Below are positions 26,360 through 34,959 of a stretch of 64,000 nt of DNA, piece after piece. The notes beneath the pieces are model-generated. The model was not told where the DNA came from and did not search any database. It saw nothing but the letters and a program-made list of their open reading frames with translations. Position 1 is the first letter of the stretch. Each line of letters starts with the position of its first letter. This DNA is from Paraperibacillus esterisolvens (GTDB lineage: Bacteria > Bacillota > Bacilli > Bacillales > DSM-1321): the NCBI RefSeq assembly GCF_046237625.1, contig NZ_CP143545.1:3100001-3164000 (forward strand), read 5' to 3'. A program made the translations under genes and the position numbers.

Positions 26360-27334
26360 TCAATTTATTTTATTAATAGCAGCTAATGTTTTTGTAAAAT
26401 CATTTACCTGTCTACTCATTTTTTTATAACGTGTCCAATGTAAATAGTGGTTTCCCTTTAAATGGACTATTTTACATTTTTTCGTCTGATAAAAATCCTT
26501 ATAACTATTTACATCCTCATTTACCTTACGTTGTTCCTGATAAAATAATAAGACTGGCATTTTAGAAGGAAATCTCAGATTAATTGTTTCGCCAATGTTC
26601 TGACCTATTTTATTTGTTTCATCCACTATATTTTTGTTGAAGGTTTTCCAAGTGGTAATGGCTTTAGTCATCTTTAAATTTTCTTCAGAATAAACACCTT
26701 CCTCCGCTGAAGGGCTGCTAAAATCTGGAATTAAATAGGATACCAATCTTACAATACCCATAGGTGATATATAACCCATAAATTTAGGGATAAAATCAGA
26801 ATCAGAATGTGAACCAGAAGCCTTTGGCTGGGTAGGATCAATTCCTATTACCGCTTTAACTTCCTTTGGATATTTATTGGCATAATACATACTGTAAATA
26901 CCAGAAATGGAGTGTGGCATCAATATATATGGACCTTTTATTTTTGATTTTTTTAAAGCGGTTCTTATTTCTTCCACTATATTATCTACCGTCCGTTCTT
27001 TCTTAGTTAAATCACTCCATCCATATCCAAAACTTTCCACTACGACTACTTTATTTTTCTTTGACATCTCGTTAATCAAAGGTTCAAAATCTAACACAGG
27101 TGCGGCTGTACCCAATCCGCTTAATAATACAATGGTATTTTCGCCATTACCCTTTGAATAGACATGCATTTTCTTTCCATCTACTTCAACTAATTTTCCT
27201 AATGGTGGATATTTTTTTTGTTCATATACAATCATTGCCTGATGGAAAATCACGCAGAAAAGAGCGACTCCCACCATAACCAAAAAAGACTTTTTCATAA
27301 TAATCCAAAATCTAAAATTCTTTTTGGTTTTCAA
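26360..27334 (-). CDS. Alpha/beta hydrolase, membrane-anchored
   Basis: A 324-aa protein with an N-terminal hydrophobic anchor (FLVMVGVALFCVIFHQAMIV, about residues 15-35) and then an alpha/beta hydrolase domain. Visible features are the oxyanion-loop stretch NTIVLLSGLGTAAPV, the nucleophile in MPHSISGIYSMYY (H-S-x-S-G rather than G-x-S-x-G), an acidic DPTQ stretch and the late His in LKGNHYLHWTRYKK. The TTG at 27334 is chosen because AAGGAG precedes it by 8 nt; the ORF runs to 27418 without RBS. Substrate unknown; likely exported or at the outer face of the membrane. Confidence 0.82.
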   Translation of the reverse strand: MKTKKNFRFWIIMKKSFLVMVGVALFCVIFHQAMIVYEQKKYPPLGKLVEVDGKKMHVYSKGNGENTIVLLSGLGTAAPVLDFEPLINEMSKKNKVVVVESFGYGWSDLTKKERTVDNIVEEIRTALKKSKIKGPYILMPHSISGIYSMYYANKYPKEVKAVIGIDPTQPKASGSHSDSDFIPKFMGYISPMGIVRLVSYLIPDFSSPSAEEGVYSEENLKMTKAITTWKTFNKNIVDETNKIGQNIGETINLRFPSKMPVLLFYQEQRKVNEDVNSYKDFYQTKKCKIVHLKGNHYLHWTRYKKMSRQVNDFTKTLAAINKIN

Positions 27335-27419
27335 AAATCCCACTCCTTCTTTCCTAAAGTATATGTAATTATAATGGTATTCTTGAAATCGCAATAGCAT
27401 CTGGGGAAGTAACCTCATC

Positions 27420-27790
27420 TAAGGCTTGAGGAGTAGATTGAAGAGTTTGGTATAATCATGATATCCCACGGATGTCTCCCCCAGTAAGAGTAGGCACTGA
27501 TTCCTTTTTAGAATTAGAAGGGATGTATTAATACTGCGTTCCAAAGTTTGATATGTTGTACTTCATTGATCTTACCTTGATCTACTCAGCCCCCTTTTGT
27601 TCAATAAGGACTTCAACAAAAAAAAGGTGCCGGTATCCTTCCTGGATCAACGCCCCCCAAATGACTTATTATCTATATTAGTTCAAAAAAGACATTAAAA
27701 GTCCTTTGTTTTCCAACCAGTTCTGAAAAACAATTACTTTTTCGTTGATGTTTTCGGTAATTCTCCCGCCGTTCCCTGTTTTCCGCAGCA
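27420..27790. other. Gene-free stretch
   Basis: About 370 bp between the hydrolase gene and the next terminator. No convincing ORF, RNA gene or repeat was recognised. It is AT-rich with short homopolymer runs. Confidence 0.5.
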
Positions 27791-27795
27791 CAGCA

Positions 27796-27825
27796 AAACC
27801 CGAGGTAACTAACCCCGGGTTTTTT
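27796..27825. terminator. Terminator after the 120-aa gene
   Basis: AAAACCCG...CGGGTTTT with an inner GG/CC pair, flanked by T-runs on both strands. It lies 30 nt downstream of the minus-strand 120-aa gene. Confidence 0.85.
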
Positions 27826-27854
27826 AAAAAAACTTTTCTTTATACAAAACCCTG

Positions 27855-28217
27855 TTACCAGCAAAGCGCTATCGTAATTCCAAAGCACGCCTCTCCATCG
27901 GCAGGAGGAAGGAACAGAATGGCGATCCGGTCCGGGTTAATATCGATTTTGACTGGTGTATGCACTCCTGTAGATTGAATGAGTGCGTTCACTTTTTGAT
28001 CCTGTCCGGCTGCAGCTGCTGATTTCAGCTTCCGTGCAAAAGATTGATCTGAAGAAATTTTGGTTAATAAACTCCCTATTTCCTGCTGCAGGAGGAGGAA
28101 TTTCTTTGCATTCTTCTGCATTAATTTCACATCATATGGATCCGCCCCAGCGGGAATACGCGGGTTGATGTACGTTTGGGGAGGCTGGTTGTAATAATAA
28201 AAGTAAGGACCTTCCAC
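27855..28217 (-). CDS. Conserved hypothetical protein, 120 aa
   Basis: It starts MEGPYFYYYNQPPQTYINPR and continues with a helical middle (LMQKNAKKFLLLQQEIGSLL, then a stretch rich in Ala/Gln/Lys). It ends with a beta-like tail PDRIAILFLPPADGEACFGI and TIALCW. AAAGGAG is 9 nt before the GTG start at 28217. The aromatic head and the overall look resemble small sporulation-linked proteins of Bacillus, but I cannot assign a family or function. A separate single-gene unit with its own terminator. Confidence 0.7.
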   Translation of the reverse strand: MEGPYFYYYNQPPQTYINPRIPAGADPYDVKLMQKNAKKFLLLQQEIGSLLTKISSDQSFARKLKSAAAAGQDQKVNALIQSTGVHTPVKIDINPDRIAILFLPPADGEACFGITIALCW

Positions 28218-28219
28218 TT

Positions 28220-28440
28220 ATAACCACTCCTTTACTTTCCATAGCTTATTATATGGGCAGTTAAAAGGTTCTGTGTGGTCTTCGGTGGAAAAGGGGCGGA
28301 GCTGCATATTCATAAGGCTTCCTATTACCAGATGTGAACATCATTTATCTTGCTGGCATTCCTGCCAGGTTCCTTGGTTGGGTTGCGAGAAGAAACTCAT
28401 GGATCCAACATTTTTTCGGCCTTGCCATCTGCCGTAAATC
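28220..28440. repeat. Intergenic stretch with the second copy of the 19739 repeat
   Basis: From 28286 (TGGAAAAGGGGCGGAGCTGC) to about 28376 this aligns with 19739-19826. A shorter, weaker echo (GAGCGGAGCTGAGCAATTCA) is at about 30337. No gene was found. Confidence 0.55.
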
Positions 28441-28461
28441 AAAGCCCGGCTGCCTGCTGGT

Positions 28462-29100
28462 TCAAGTCTTGATAAGGCCATGCTTTATTGCATAAAGGGC
28501 GGCCTGAGTCCGGTCCGCCACGCCAAGCTTGGACAATATGCTGGACACATGTGTTTTCACTGTTTTTTCTGTAATAAACAGGGCAGAGGATATCGCCTTA
28601 TTGCTTTTCCCGCTGGCAATTTCGATCAGGACCTCAAGCTCGCGGCGGGTTAGATCACTGATTGCCTTTTTCTCAGAATTTCCTGCTCCGGAAATGGCAG
28701 AAATCAGCTGGGTGGCCGCCTTTGGATGCAGCTGATTTTCTCCTGCTGCGACTTTTTTCATGATCCTTACGAGTTCGTCCGGTTCAATATCCTTGAGCTG
28801 ATACCCTGCCGCTCCCGCCTCAATCGCAGGCAGCACATGGTCTCGATCTGAAAAGCTGGTTAATATTAAAATGCATGCGTCCGGCTGCTTTTCTTTAATG
28901 CGCTTTGTCGCTTCGATGCCATTGAGCACGGGCATATCCAGGTCCATGAGGATAATATCCGGCTTCAGTTCAAGGGAGAGTGCAACAGCCTCTTCTCCGT
29001 TGCCGGCCTCGCCGACAACCGTGATATCCTCCTGGGTCTGCAGGAACATTGAGAGCCCCCTCCGGACTACATGGTGGTCATCCGCAATCAATACTTTCAT
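28462..29100 (-). CDS. NarL/LuxR-family response regulator (YhcZ-like)
   Basis: A 212-aa protein with a receiver domain: acidic pocket VLIADDHH, phospho-acceptor Asp in DIILMDLDMPVLNG, Thr in ILILTSFSD, Lys in YQLKDIEP. The C-terminal LuxR helix-turn-helix spans about 145-205 (LTRRELEVLIEIASGKSNKA, FITEKTVKTHVSSILSKLGV). It overlaps the kinase gene by 4 nt (ATGA), so the two are a translationally coupled pair. Sequence and partner resemble B. subtilis YhcZ-YhcY, whose stimulus is not well defined. Confidence 0.9.
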   Translation of the reverse strand: MKVLIADDHHVVRRGLSMFLQTQEDITVVGEAGNGEEAVALSLELKPDIILMDLDMPVLNGIEATKRIKEKQPDACILILTSFSDRDHVLPAIEAGAAGYQLKDIEPDELVRIMKKVAAGENQLHPKAATQLISAISGAGNSEKKAISDLTRRELEVLIEIASGKSNKAISSALFITEKTVKTHVSSILSKLGVADRTQAALYAIKHGLIKT

Positions 29101-30233
29101 ATTCCATCGTTCTCCTTTTGCAGTGGGATCGTGACTCTGATCGCCGTTCCTTTGCCTGGTGTGCTTCTTATGCAGAAAGTGCCGTCCAGCCTTTCTGCAC
29201 GTTCACGCATGGCAGACAGCCCCAGGGAAGGAAGGGACTCCGTTTCATTCAGCAGGCAGCCATTCCCATGATCATGGATTTTAAAGAGCACGCTATCGTT
29301 ATCTGTCTTGATATGCAGGTATATGTCCTTTTCCCCTGAGTGCTTTTTACAGTTATTTAAGGCTTCCTGGCCAATCCTCCATAGAGCTTCCTCCATGACG
29401 GCCGGCAGGGAAATGAGTCCTTCCACCTGGCTGTGGACATCAAGGCCGATCATTTTCCCATAGCCGGAGAGGGCATCTATCAAGCCATTCTCCAGGCCCT
29501 GTGGACGGAGCTGCCAGATCAAAGCCTTCATTTCGGCCAGCGCGCTTTGTGACATCTCCTGAATATACATGAAGGTATCCCTCACCTGCTTCTGATCAGT
29601 CATTTCCCTTCCAGCCCGTGCCGTCAGCGAAACGGAGAAAAGCAGCTGATTTACTGAATCATGCAAATCCCTTGCCAGACGGTTCCTCTCCTGAATAAGG
29701 ATATTCTCCTGCTCAGCTGATTGCAGCCGGATCCGTTTAATAGAAGCACCTATCTGAAAGGCCACAGATTCAAGCAGATCAAGCTCGCTTTTATTAAAAG
29801 ACTCTCTGCCTGCTGCCGCGACATTCAAGAGCCCGAATTGCTCAGAACCCGCACGCAGGGGAACCGTGGCATGATGGGTCAAGCCACCCGTATCATTCCC
29901 AGCCCCCAAAGCTGCTGCTTCTTCAAGCCGCTTACATTCCATGATGTTTGAAGCATTTGTAAGTGTGCCACGGGAAAACTTGCTGACACACCAGCAGTTA
30001 TTTGTGCACATTGGCGCAAACCGGTCCTTTTTTAAGGCCGTCGGGAGGTTATGATGGGCAGTAAGATGATGATTCCCCCGGCTGTCCATTAAAAAAATCC
30101 AACCTGTTTCAAATTCAGTAATTTCAAGAAGAAGGACAAGGACATCCTGCAGCACCTTTTCAAGAGAGGTTCCTTCATTGAGCTTTTCTGCTATTTCCTT
30201 AAGTATTTTCAGTTTGTATATCCGTTCTTCCAT
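29097..30233 (-). CDS. GAF-domain sensor histidine kinase (YhcY-like)
   Basis: A 378-aa cytosolic sensor kinase. It has an N-terminal GAF domain (about 10-160, with CTNNCWCVSKF and TNASNIMECKRL), then the HisKA_3 motif ERNRLARDLHDSVNQLLFSV carrying the phospho-His. A HATPase domain follows (N-box EALNNCKKHS, LGLSAMRERAERLDG, GKGTAIRVTIP). No membrane segment was seen. AGGAGG stands upstream of both a GTG at 30236 and the adjacent ATG at 30233. The Cys cluster in the GAF domain could be a redox or metal sensor (inference). Upstream gene of the pair with the response regulator. Confidence 0.9.
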   Translation of the reverse strand: MEERIYKLKILKEIAEKLNEGTSLEKVLQDVLVLLLEITEFETGWIFLMDSRGNHHLTAHHNLPTALKKDRFAPMCTNNCWCVSKFSRGTLTNASNIMECKRLEEAAALGAGNDTGGLTHHATVPLRAGSEQFGLLNVAAAGRESFNKSELDLLESVAFQIGASIKRIRLQSAEQENILIQERNRLARDLHDSVNQLLFSVSLTARAGREMTDQKQVRDTFMYIQEMSQSALAEMKALIWQLRPQGLENGLIDALSGYGKMIGLDVHSQVEGLISLPAVMEEALWRIGQEALNNCKKHSGEKDIYLHIKTDNDSVLFKIHDHGNGCLLNETESLPSLGLSAMRERAERLDGTFCIRSTPGKGTAIRVTIPLQKENDGI

Positions 30234-30439
30234 CACAGGCTTCAACCTCCTATGCTCTGCTTCTATTTTAACGTAAAAACGGGGATGGAATGTTGATTTC
30301 TTTTTTAATGAATCAAAACAAATATGAGAAGGCATTAGAGCGGAGCTGAGCAATTCATAACAGGAAAGCTAAAAGGATAATATGGCACACATAGTTTCAG
30401 GGAGCCTCACGAACATACAGCAAAACCCCTTTTCCGCAC

Positions 30440-30474
30440 AAAAAAAAGCTGCCGGCTTCTCTAAGCCGGCAGCT
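30440..30474 (-). terminator. clpX terminator
   Basis: On the minus strand AGCTGCCGGCTT pairs with AAGCCGGCAGCT, followed by eight T. It is located 48 nt after the clpX stop. Confidence 0.95.
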
Positions 30475-30521
30475 CATTTAGACCCTGAAAGAGCTTGTCT
30501 TTCTAAAAGGTTTCTGATGAA

Positions 30522-31790
30522 TTAAGCAGAAGTTTTCTTTTCTTTCCCTGTTACAAGTGTCCCGTCAGTTAAAAGCAGTTTGGGCGGTTTGTTTTCAGTG
30601 ACCGTTTCAGCGGTGATGATACATTTCTCAATATCATCGCGTGAAGGTAGGTCGAACATTACCTCGAGCATAATGCCCTCAATAATGGAGCGAAGTCCAC
30701 GTGCACCTGTTTTGCGTTCGATTGCCTTCTTGGAAATTTCACTGAGTGCTTCAGGTTCGAATTCCAATTCAACATCATCAAGTTCAAGCATTTTTTGATA
30801 TTGCTTCACAAGCGCATTTTTTGGCTTCGTCAGGATTTCGATCAGTGCTGCTTCATCCAGCTGTTCAAGAGTTGCAATGACCGGCAGACGGCCGATGAAC
30901 TCCGGAATCAAGCCGAATTTAAGCATATCTTCTGGAAGGACCCTTGTCAGGAGTGCTTTTTGGTCCACATCTTCTTTTTTCTGGTCTCCTCCAAAGCCGA
31001 TTACCTTCTGTCCAAGACGGCGTTTGATAATCGGCTCAATGCCGTCAAATGCTCCGCCGCAAATAAACAGGATATTCGTTGTATCAATTTGGATGAATTC
31101 CTGATGTGGATGCTTGCGTCCTCCCTGAGGCGGCACGCTTGCTGTTGTGCCTTCAAGAATTTTGAGGAGCGCCTGCTGTACACCTTCACCCGATACATCG
31201 CGTGTGATGGACGGGTTTTCTGACTTTCTAGCCACTTTATCGATTTCATCGATATAAATGATGCCTTTTTCAGCCTTTTCCACATCATAATCCGCTGCCT
31301 GGATCAGCTTCAGAAGAATGTTTTCTACATCCTCACCCACATATCCGGCTTCAGTCAATGAAGTGGCGTCTGCAATTGCAAAAGGCACATTCAATAAGCG
31401 TGCAAGAGTCTGTGCAAGCAAAGTTTTCCCGCTTCCTGTCGGCCCGATCAAACAGATATTACTCTTGGAAAGCTCGACATCGTCGATCTTGCTGTTGGAA
31501 TTGATTCGCTTATAGTGATTATAAACCGCTACAGCAAGGGATTTCTTTGCCTGTTCCTGTCCGATTACATACTCATCCAGAATTTCGCGGATCTCCCTTG
31601 GTTTTGGAACGTCCTTGAATTCAACTTCTTCTTCAGTCCCAAGCTCTTCTTCTACGATTTCTGTACAAAGTTCGATACATTCATCACAGATATATACACC
31701 AGGTCCCGCTACAAGCTTGCGTACCTGTTCTTGTGTTTTGCCGCAAAAAGAACATTTAAGCTGCCCTTTTTCATCGTTAAATTTGAACAC
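30522..31790 (-). CDS. clpX: ATP-dependent Clp protease ATPase subunit ClpX
   Basis: AAA+ unfoldase that feeds ClpP. The 422-aa protein has an N-terminal zinc-binding domain (CSFCGKTQ ... YICDECIELC), Walker A GPTGSGKTLLAQ, the pore loop GYVGEDVENI, Walker B GIIYIDEIDKVA, the IGF loop for ClpP docking (KVIGFGGDQ) and a sensor-2 arginine in GARGLRSI. GTG at 31790 gives the conserved start MFKFND and has AAGGGG 8 nt upstream; an ATG at 31799 would be too close to the RBS. It is downstream of tig, in standard Bacillus order. Confidence 0.97.
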   Translation of the reverse strand: MFKFNDEKGQLKCSFCGKTQEQVRKLVAGPGVYICDECIELCTEIVEEELGTEEEVEFKDVPKPREIREILDEYVIGQEQAKKSLAVAVYNHYKRINSNSKIDDVELSKSNICLIGPTGSGKTLLAQTLARLLNVPFAIADATSLTEAGYVGEDVENILLKLIQAADYDVEKAEKGIIYIDEIDKVARKSENPSITRDVSGEGVQQALLKILEGTTASVPPQGGRKHPHQEFIQIDTTNILFICGGAFDGIEPIIKRRLGQKVIGFGGDQKKEDVDQKALLTRVLPEDMLKFGLIPEFIGRLPVIATLEQLDEAALIEILTKPKNALVKQYQKMLELDDVELEFEPEALSEISKKAIERKTGARGLRSIIEGIMLEVMFDLPSRDDIEKCIITAETVTENKPPKLLLTDGTLVTGKEKKTSA

Positions 31791-31799
31791 ACATTTCAC

Positions 31800-32150
31800 C
31801 CCTTTAAATACTATCCCTCAAAAAAAGCCCAGATGCATTACAACTTACTCAGGAAAAGGGTCTACCTCTTTGTTTCTCTATGTATAGTAAATCTTAACAT
31901 ACAATACATTGAAATAAGAAATGAAAAAACTCATGGCCCTATAATCCTGTTTTCCGGGACGCAGTTCATTAATATGTATATTGCCCTTTACAAGCATTTC
32001 CAAACTAGCCATTTTCAAACCTGCTGGCAAGATTGAATTATGTATATGCGTTATTAGAATTAATCTACACTGATTCCTGTAAAAAATCAATCTTGAATGC
32101 ATCCCTTGCTCCTGAAAAAACAATGGGGTCTGTAAAAGAACATCTTATAG
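31800..32150. other. clpX upstream region
   Basis: About 350 bp between tig and clpX without a credible gene. TATA-like hexamers near 31880-31920 on the minus strand may be the clpX promoter, but I could not pair a -35 and a -10 at good spacing. Confidence 0.4.
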
Positions 32151-32151
32151 T

Positions 32152-32182
32152 ATAAAACAAGGCACGATATAGTCGTGCCTTG
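32152..32182 (-). terminator. tig terminator
   Basis: CAAGGCACGA pairs perfectly with TCGTGCCTTG, and TTTTATA follows on the minus strand. It lies just after the tig stop, so clpX needs its own promoter. Confidence 0.93.
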
Positions 32183-32193
32183 CCCTTTAGTTA

Positions 32194-33477
32194 TTAAACT
32201 GTTTTGCTGTTTTCAACCAGGAAGTCGATTGCTTTGCGGTTCTTAAGATCCGATTTGACGCCATCAAGGCTTCCAAGAGCAGCTTTGATGCTTTCAGCAT
32301 CCATATTGTACATTTCAGCCATCTTGCTGATTTCTTCATTTACTTCTTCTTCAGATACTTCGAAGTTTTCCTGCTGGCCGATCGCTTCAAGCGTAAGGTT
32401 CACACGCACGCGCTTTTCAGCTTCCTCGGTCATTTGGCCGCGAAGGGCTTCTTCGTCCTGACCTGAGAATTGGAAGTACATTTCGAGGTTCATGCCCTGC
32501 ATTTGCAGACGCTGGTCGAACTCGCTCATCATGCGTTCCACTTCATTGTCGATCATAACTTTAGGAATTTCCACTTCAGCATTGTCAGCAGCTTTCTCAA
32601 CTACTGTATCACGGACATGGTGCTCCGCTTCATGCTTCTTTGTATCTTCTAAGCGTGTTCTGGTTTTCTCTTTCAGTTCAGCAAGAGTTTCAACTTCATC
32701 GTCGACATCCTTGGCAAACTCATCATCCATTTCAGGAAGCTGCTTGGATTTAATTTCGTGCACCTTCACTTTGAATACAGCCGGCTGTCCAGCAAGATCA
32801 GCAGCATGGTATTCTTCAGGGAAAGTCACTTCTACTTCCTTCTCAGCGCCAGTTTCGATTCCTACAAGCTGCTCTTCGAATCCTGGAATGAAAGAACCAG
32901 ATCCTAATTCAAGTGAATAATTCTCGCCTTTTCCGCCTTCGAATGCTTCGTCGTTTACGAATCCTTCGAAGTCGATAACTACAGTATCCCCATTTTCTGC
33001 TGCGCCTTCTTCTTTGACTACAAGCTCTGCCTGGCGTTCCTGAAGGCTCTTGATTTCTGCTTCCACTTCTTCTTCTGTTACTTCTGTTTCGAACTTTTCA
33101 ACCTCAAGTCCTTTATATTCGCCAAGCTTCACTTCAGGCTTAACCGTTACAGTTGCTTTGAAGATGAATTCTTTGCCTTTTTCGAATTGGTCTACATCGA
33201 TTTCCGGACGGTCGATTGGATCGATTCCTGCTTCTTCAACTGCAGAAGCGTATGCTTCAGGAAGAAGATAATCAATTGCATCCTGGTATAATGATTCTAC
33301 ACCAAAGCGTTTTTCAAACATGGAACGAGGCATTTTCCCTTTACGGAATCCTGGTACATTGATTTGCTTTACGACTTTTTTAAATGCCGCGTCAAGACCC
33401 TCGGATACTTTCGCTGATTCAAGCTCAACTGTAAGAACACCGCGGTTCCCTTCTAATTTTTCCCATTTTACAGACAT
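32194..33477 (-). CDS. tig: Trigger factor
   Basis: Ribosome-associated chaperone and peptidyl-prolyl isomerase. It is 427 aa. The N-terminal ribosome-binding domain has the signature GFRKGKMPRSMFEKRFG. The central FKBP-type PPIase domain covers about 160-245 (VVIDFEGFVNDEAFEGGKGE, IPGFEEQLVG, VTFPEEYHAADLAGQ), and the helical C-terminal arms follow. GGAGGG lies 8 nt before the ATG at 33477; the ORF extends upstream to 33522 without an RBS. Confidence 0.97.
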   Translation of the reverse strand: MSVKWEKLEGNRGVLTVELESAKVSEGLDAAFKKVVKQINVPGFRKGKMPRSMFEKRFGVESLYQDAIDYLLPEAYASAVEEAGIDPIDRPEIDVDQFEKGKEFIFKATVTVKPEVKLGEYKGLEVEKFETEVTEEEVEAEIKSLQERQAELVVKEEGAAENGDTVVIDFEGFVNDEAFEGGKGENYSLELGSGSFIPGFEEQLVGIETGAEKEVEVTFPEEYHAADLAGQPAVFKVKVHEIKSKQLPEMDDEFAKDVDDEVETLAELKEKTRTRLEDTKKHEAEHHVRDTVVEKAADNAEVEIPKVMIDNEVERMMSEFDQRLQMQGMNLEMYFQFSGQDEEALRGQMTEEAEKRVRVNLTLEAIGQQENFEVSEEEVNEEISKMAEMYNMDAESIKAALGSLDGVKSDLKNRKAIDFLVENSKTV

Positions 33478-33636
33478 GCAGTTCCCTCCAAAAATATCTA
33501 TATTACTATCTTTTATTAACATCTGGATGAATATAAAGAATGTTCCTATTTACAAGTCATCCTAAGTATAGGCCCAGAAGGCTGATTACAACCATTATAT
33601 TATAACACAGGATAGCTTTCTTTCAACCGAGATCCT

Positions 33637-34668
33637 TTAAATAGTAGGATAAGAAATTTCTTCATAGTTTCTCAGCTCTTCCAATATGGCCTGGATTCGT
33701 GTCAGATCAGCATCATACCGGGCTGAAGCCTCATCTTCGGATAAGCCTGCGCCCTGATACTCGCCGGCAAGGATATGGTATGCTGCCGCCCAGTTCCTGG
33801 CATTGAATTCTATTGGCTCAAACGGATAGAGGATAAAATTGTGGCGTTCCACAAGGCTTCTGGCAAACTCTGAAAGTGTAGGATCCTCGTGGGAGAGCAT
33901 TTCCTCAAGCACGGAGACTGTCCCCTGCAGGAAATCCGTTTCCAGGATATCAGGCAGGAGCTCAGGCGCTGCTTCTATCACCCTGCCGAATTTTTCAATT
34001 TCAATTACTTCACCCACACCCTGGTCTCTTAAGATGGTGATGATGAGAGTCTTTAAGAAAGGATTTCTTTCAGGGCTTTTAAGGAAGACCTTCATTTCCC
34101 CCAGGTAGGGCCTGATATTGGCATGGGCAAGCTGGGAGATCAATAACAGCTGTTCCTGTTCAGAATTCTTCCCCAGCAGATCAAAGCCGGGCTGGAGTAC
34201 AGCATCAGAAGAATCAGCGGGATCCTGCAGGTCCGCATGCTCCTCCAGCGCCCTCTCACAAAATTCGAGCATTTTATAGAAATGTTCCTCCTTGTCAGGC
34301 GGCACCTGCTTTTCTTCAAGCAGCGCCCTGATTACTCCAGCCATTTCTTCATGCTCATTCAAGTTTAGGAGAATCATCAAATAAATGTTCACTACCTGAA
34401 AATAGTCACCGATTCCTTTGCGGAGCAGTTCCTTGCATATTTCCTCCGCTTCCCGGTAGTTTCCAAGCTCCACAAGGGATACGACCAGTCCCACATTCAT
34501 TTCTGCATGCTCCGGCTCAAGTTCCCTGGCCTCCCGGAAAAACCCTGCGGCATCCTTAAAATTCTTCTCTTTTAATGAATCCAGCCCGCGGTCGATCAGC
34601 CGGTCCGCAAGTCCAGGGAAGGGAATGACCTTCCTGTCTTTGCCGGGCTTATTTTGTTTTCCTCTCAT
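33637..34668 (-). CDS. ysoA: TPR-repeat protein YsoA
   Basis: A 343-aa protein whose N-terminal half has tetratricopeptide repeats (LDSLKEKNFKDAAGFFREAR, then VSLVELGNYREAEEICKELL). A long acidic helical half follows. Position directly upstream of tig on the same strand, length and repeats match B. subtilis YsoA, a protein of unknown function. AAGGCGG precedes the ATG by 8 nt. Confidence 0.85.
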   Translation of the reverse strand: MRGKQNKPGKDRKVIPFPGLADRLIDRGLDSLKEKNFKDAAGFFREARELEPEHAEMNVGLVVSLVELGNYREAEEICKELLRKGIGDYFQVVNIYLMILLNLNEHEEMAGVIRALLEEKQVPPDKEEHFYKMLEFCERALEEHADLQDPADSSDAVLQPGFDLLGKNSEQEQLLLISQLAHANIRPYLGEMKVFLKSPERNPFLKTLIITILRDQGVGEVIEIEKFGRVIEAAPELLPDILETDFLQGTVSVLEEMLSHEDPTLSEFARSLVERHNFILYPFEPIEFNARNWAAAYHILAGEYQGAGLSEDEASARYDADLTRIQAILEELRNYEEISYPTI

Positions 34669-34890
34669 ATATGAAACCGCCTTAGACGTTATGTGTTATT
34701 GTGAATCAGTTTAGCATGTACTTTCTGGAAAAACAAAAAATTGGCAGAAGTGCTGAAATGGCAGATTAACCTGACTCTAGTCCACGACTCGTTCTGACGT
34801 TTTCATTTCCTTTGTTTCACAGCAGCGGCCAGAGCTTAATTTTGGACAAAACCAGCAGGTCTTTTCCCTATATAACTAGGGGCAATTAAT

Positions 34891-34924
34891 AAAAAAATGC
34901 CGCCTGTCTAAAGGCGGCATTTTT
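34891..34924. terminator. Bidirectional terminator after the MFS gene
   Basis: ATGCCGCCT (34897-34905) pairs with AGGCGGCAT (34912-34920), with A- and T-runs on either side. It lies 35 nt past the MFS gene stop on the minus strand. Confidence 0.92.
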
Positions 34925-34959
34925 ATCATTCCATCCTGTACTAATCCTGCTTCATTAGC

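Noticed and set aside
31878..32123. An 81-aa frame between tig and clpX
   Set aside because: No RBS and low-complexity composition; it lies in the clpX upstream region.
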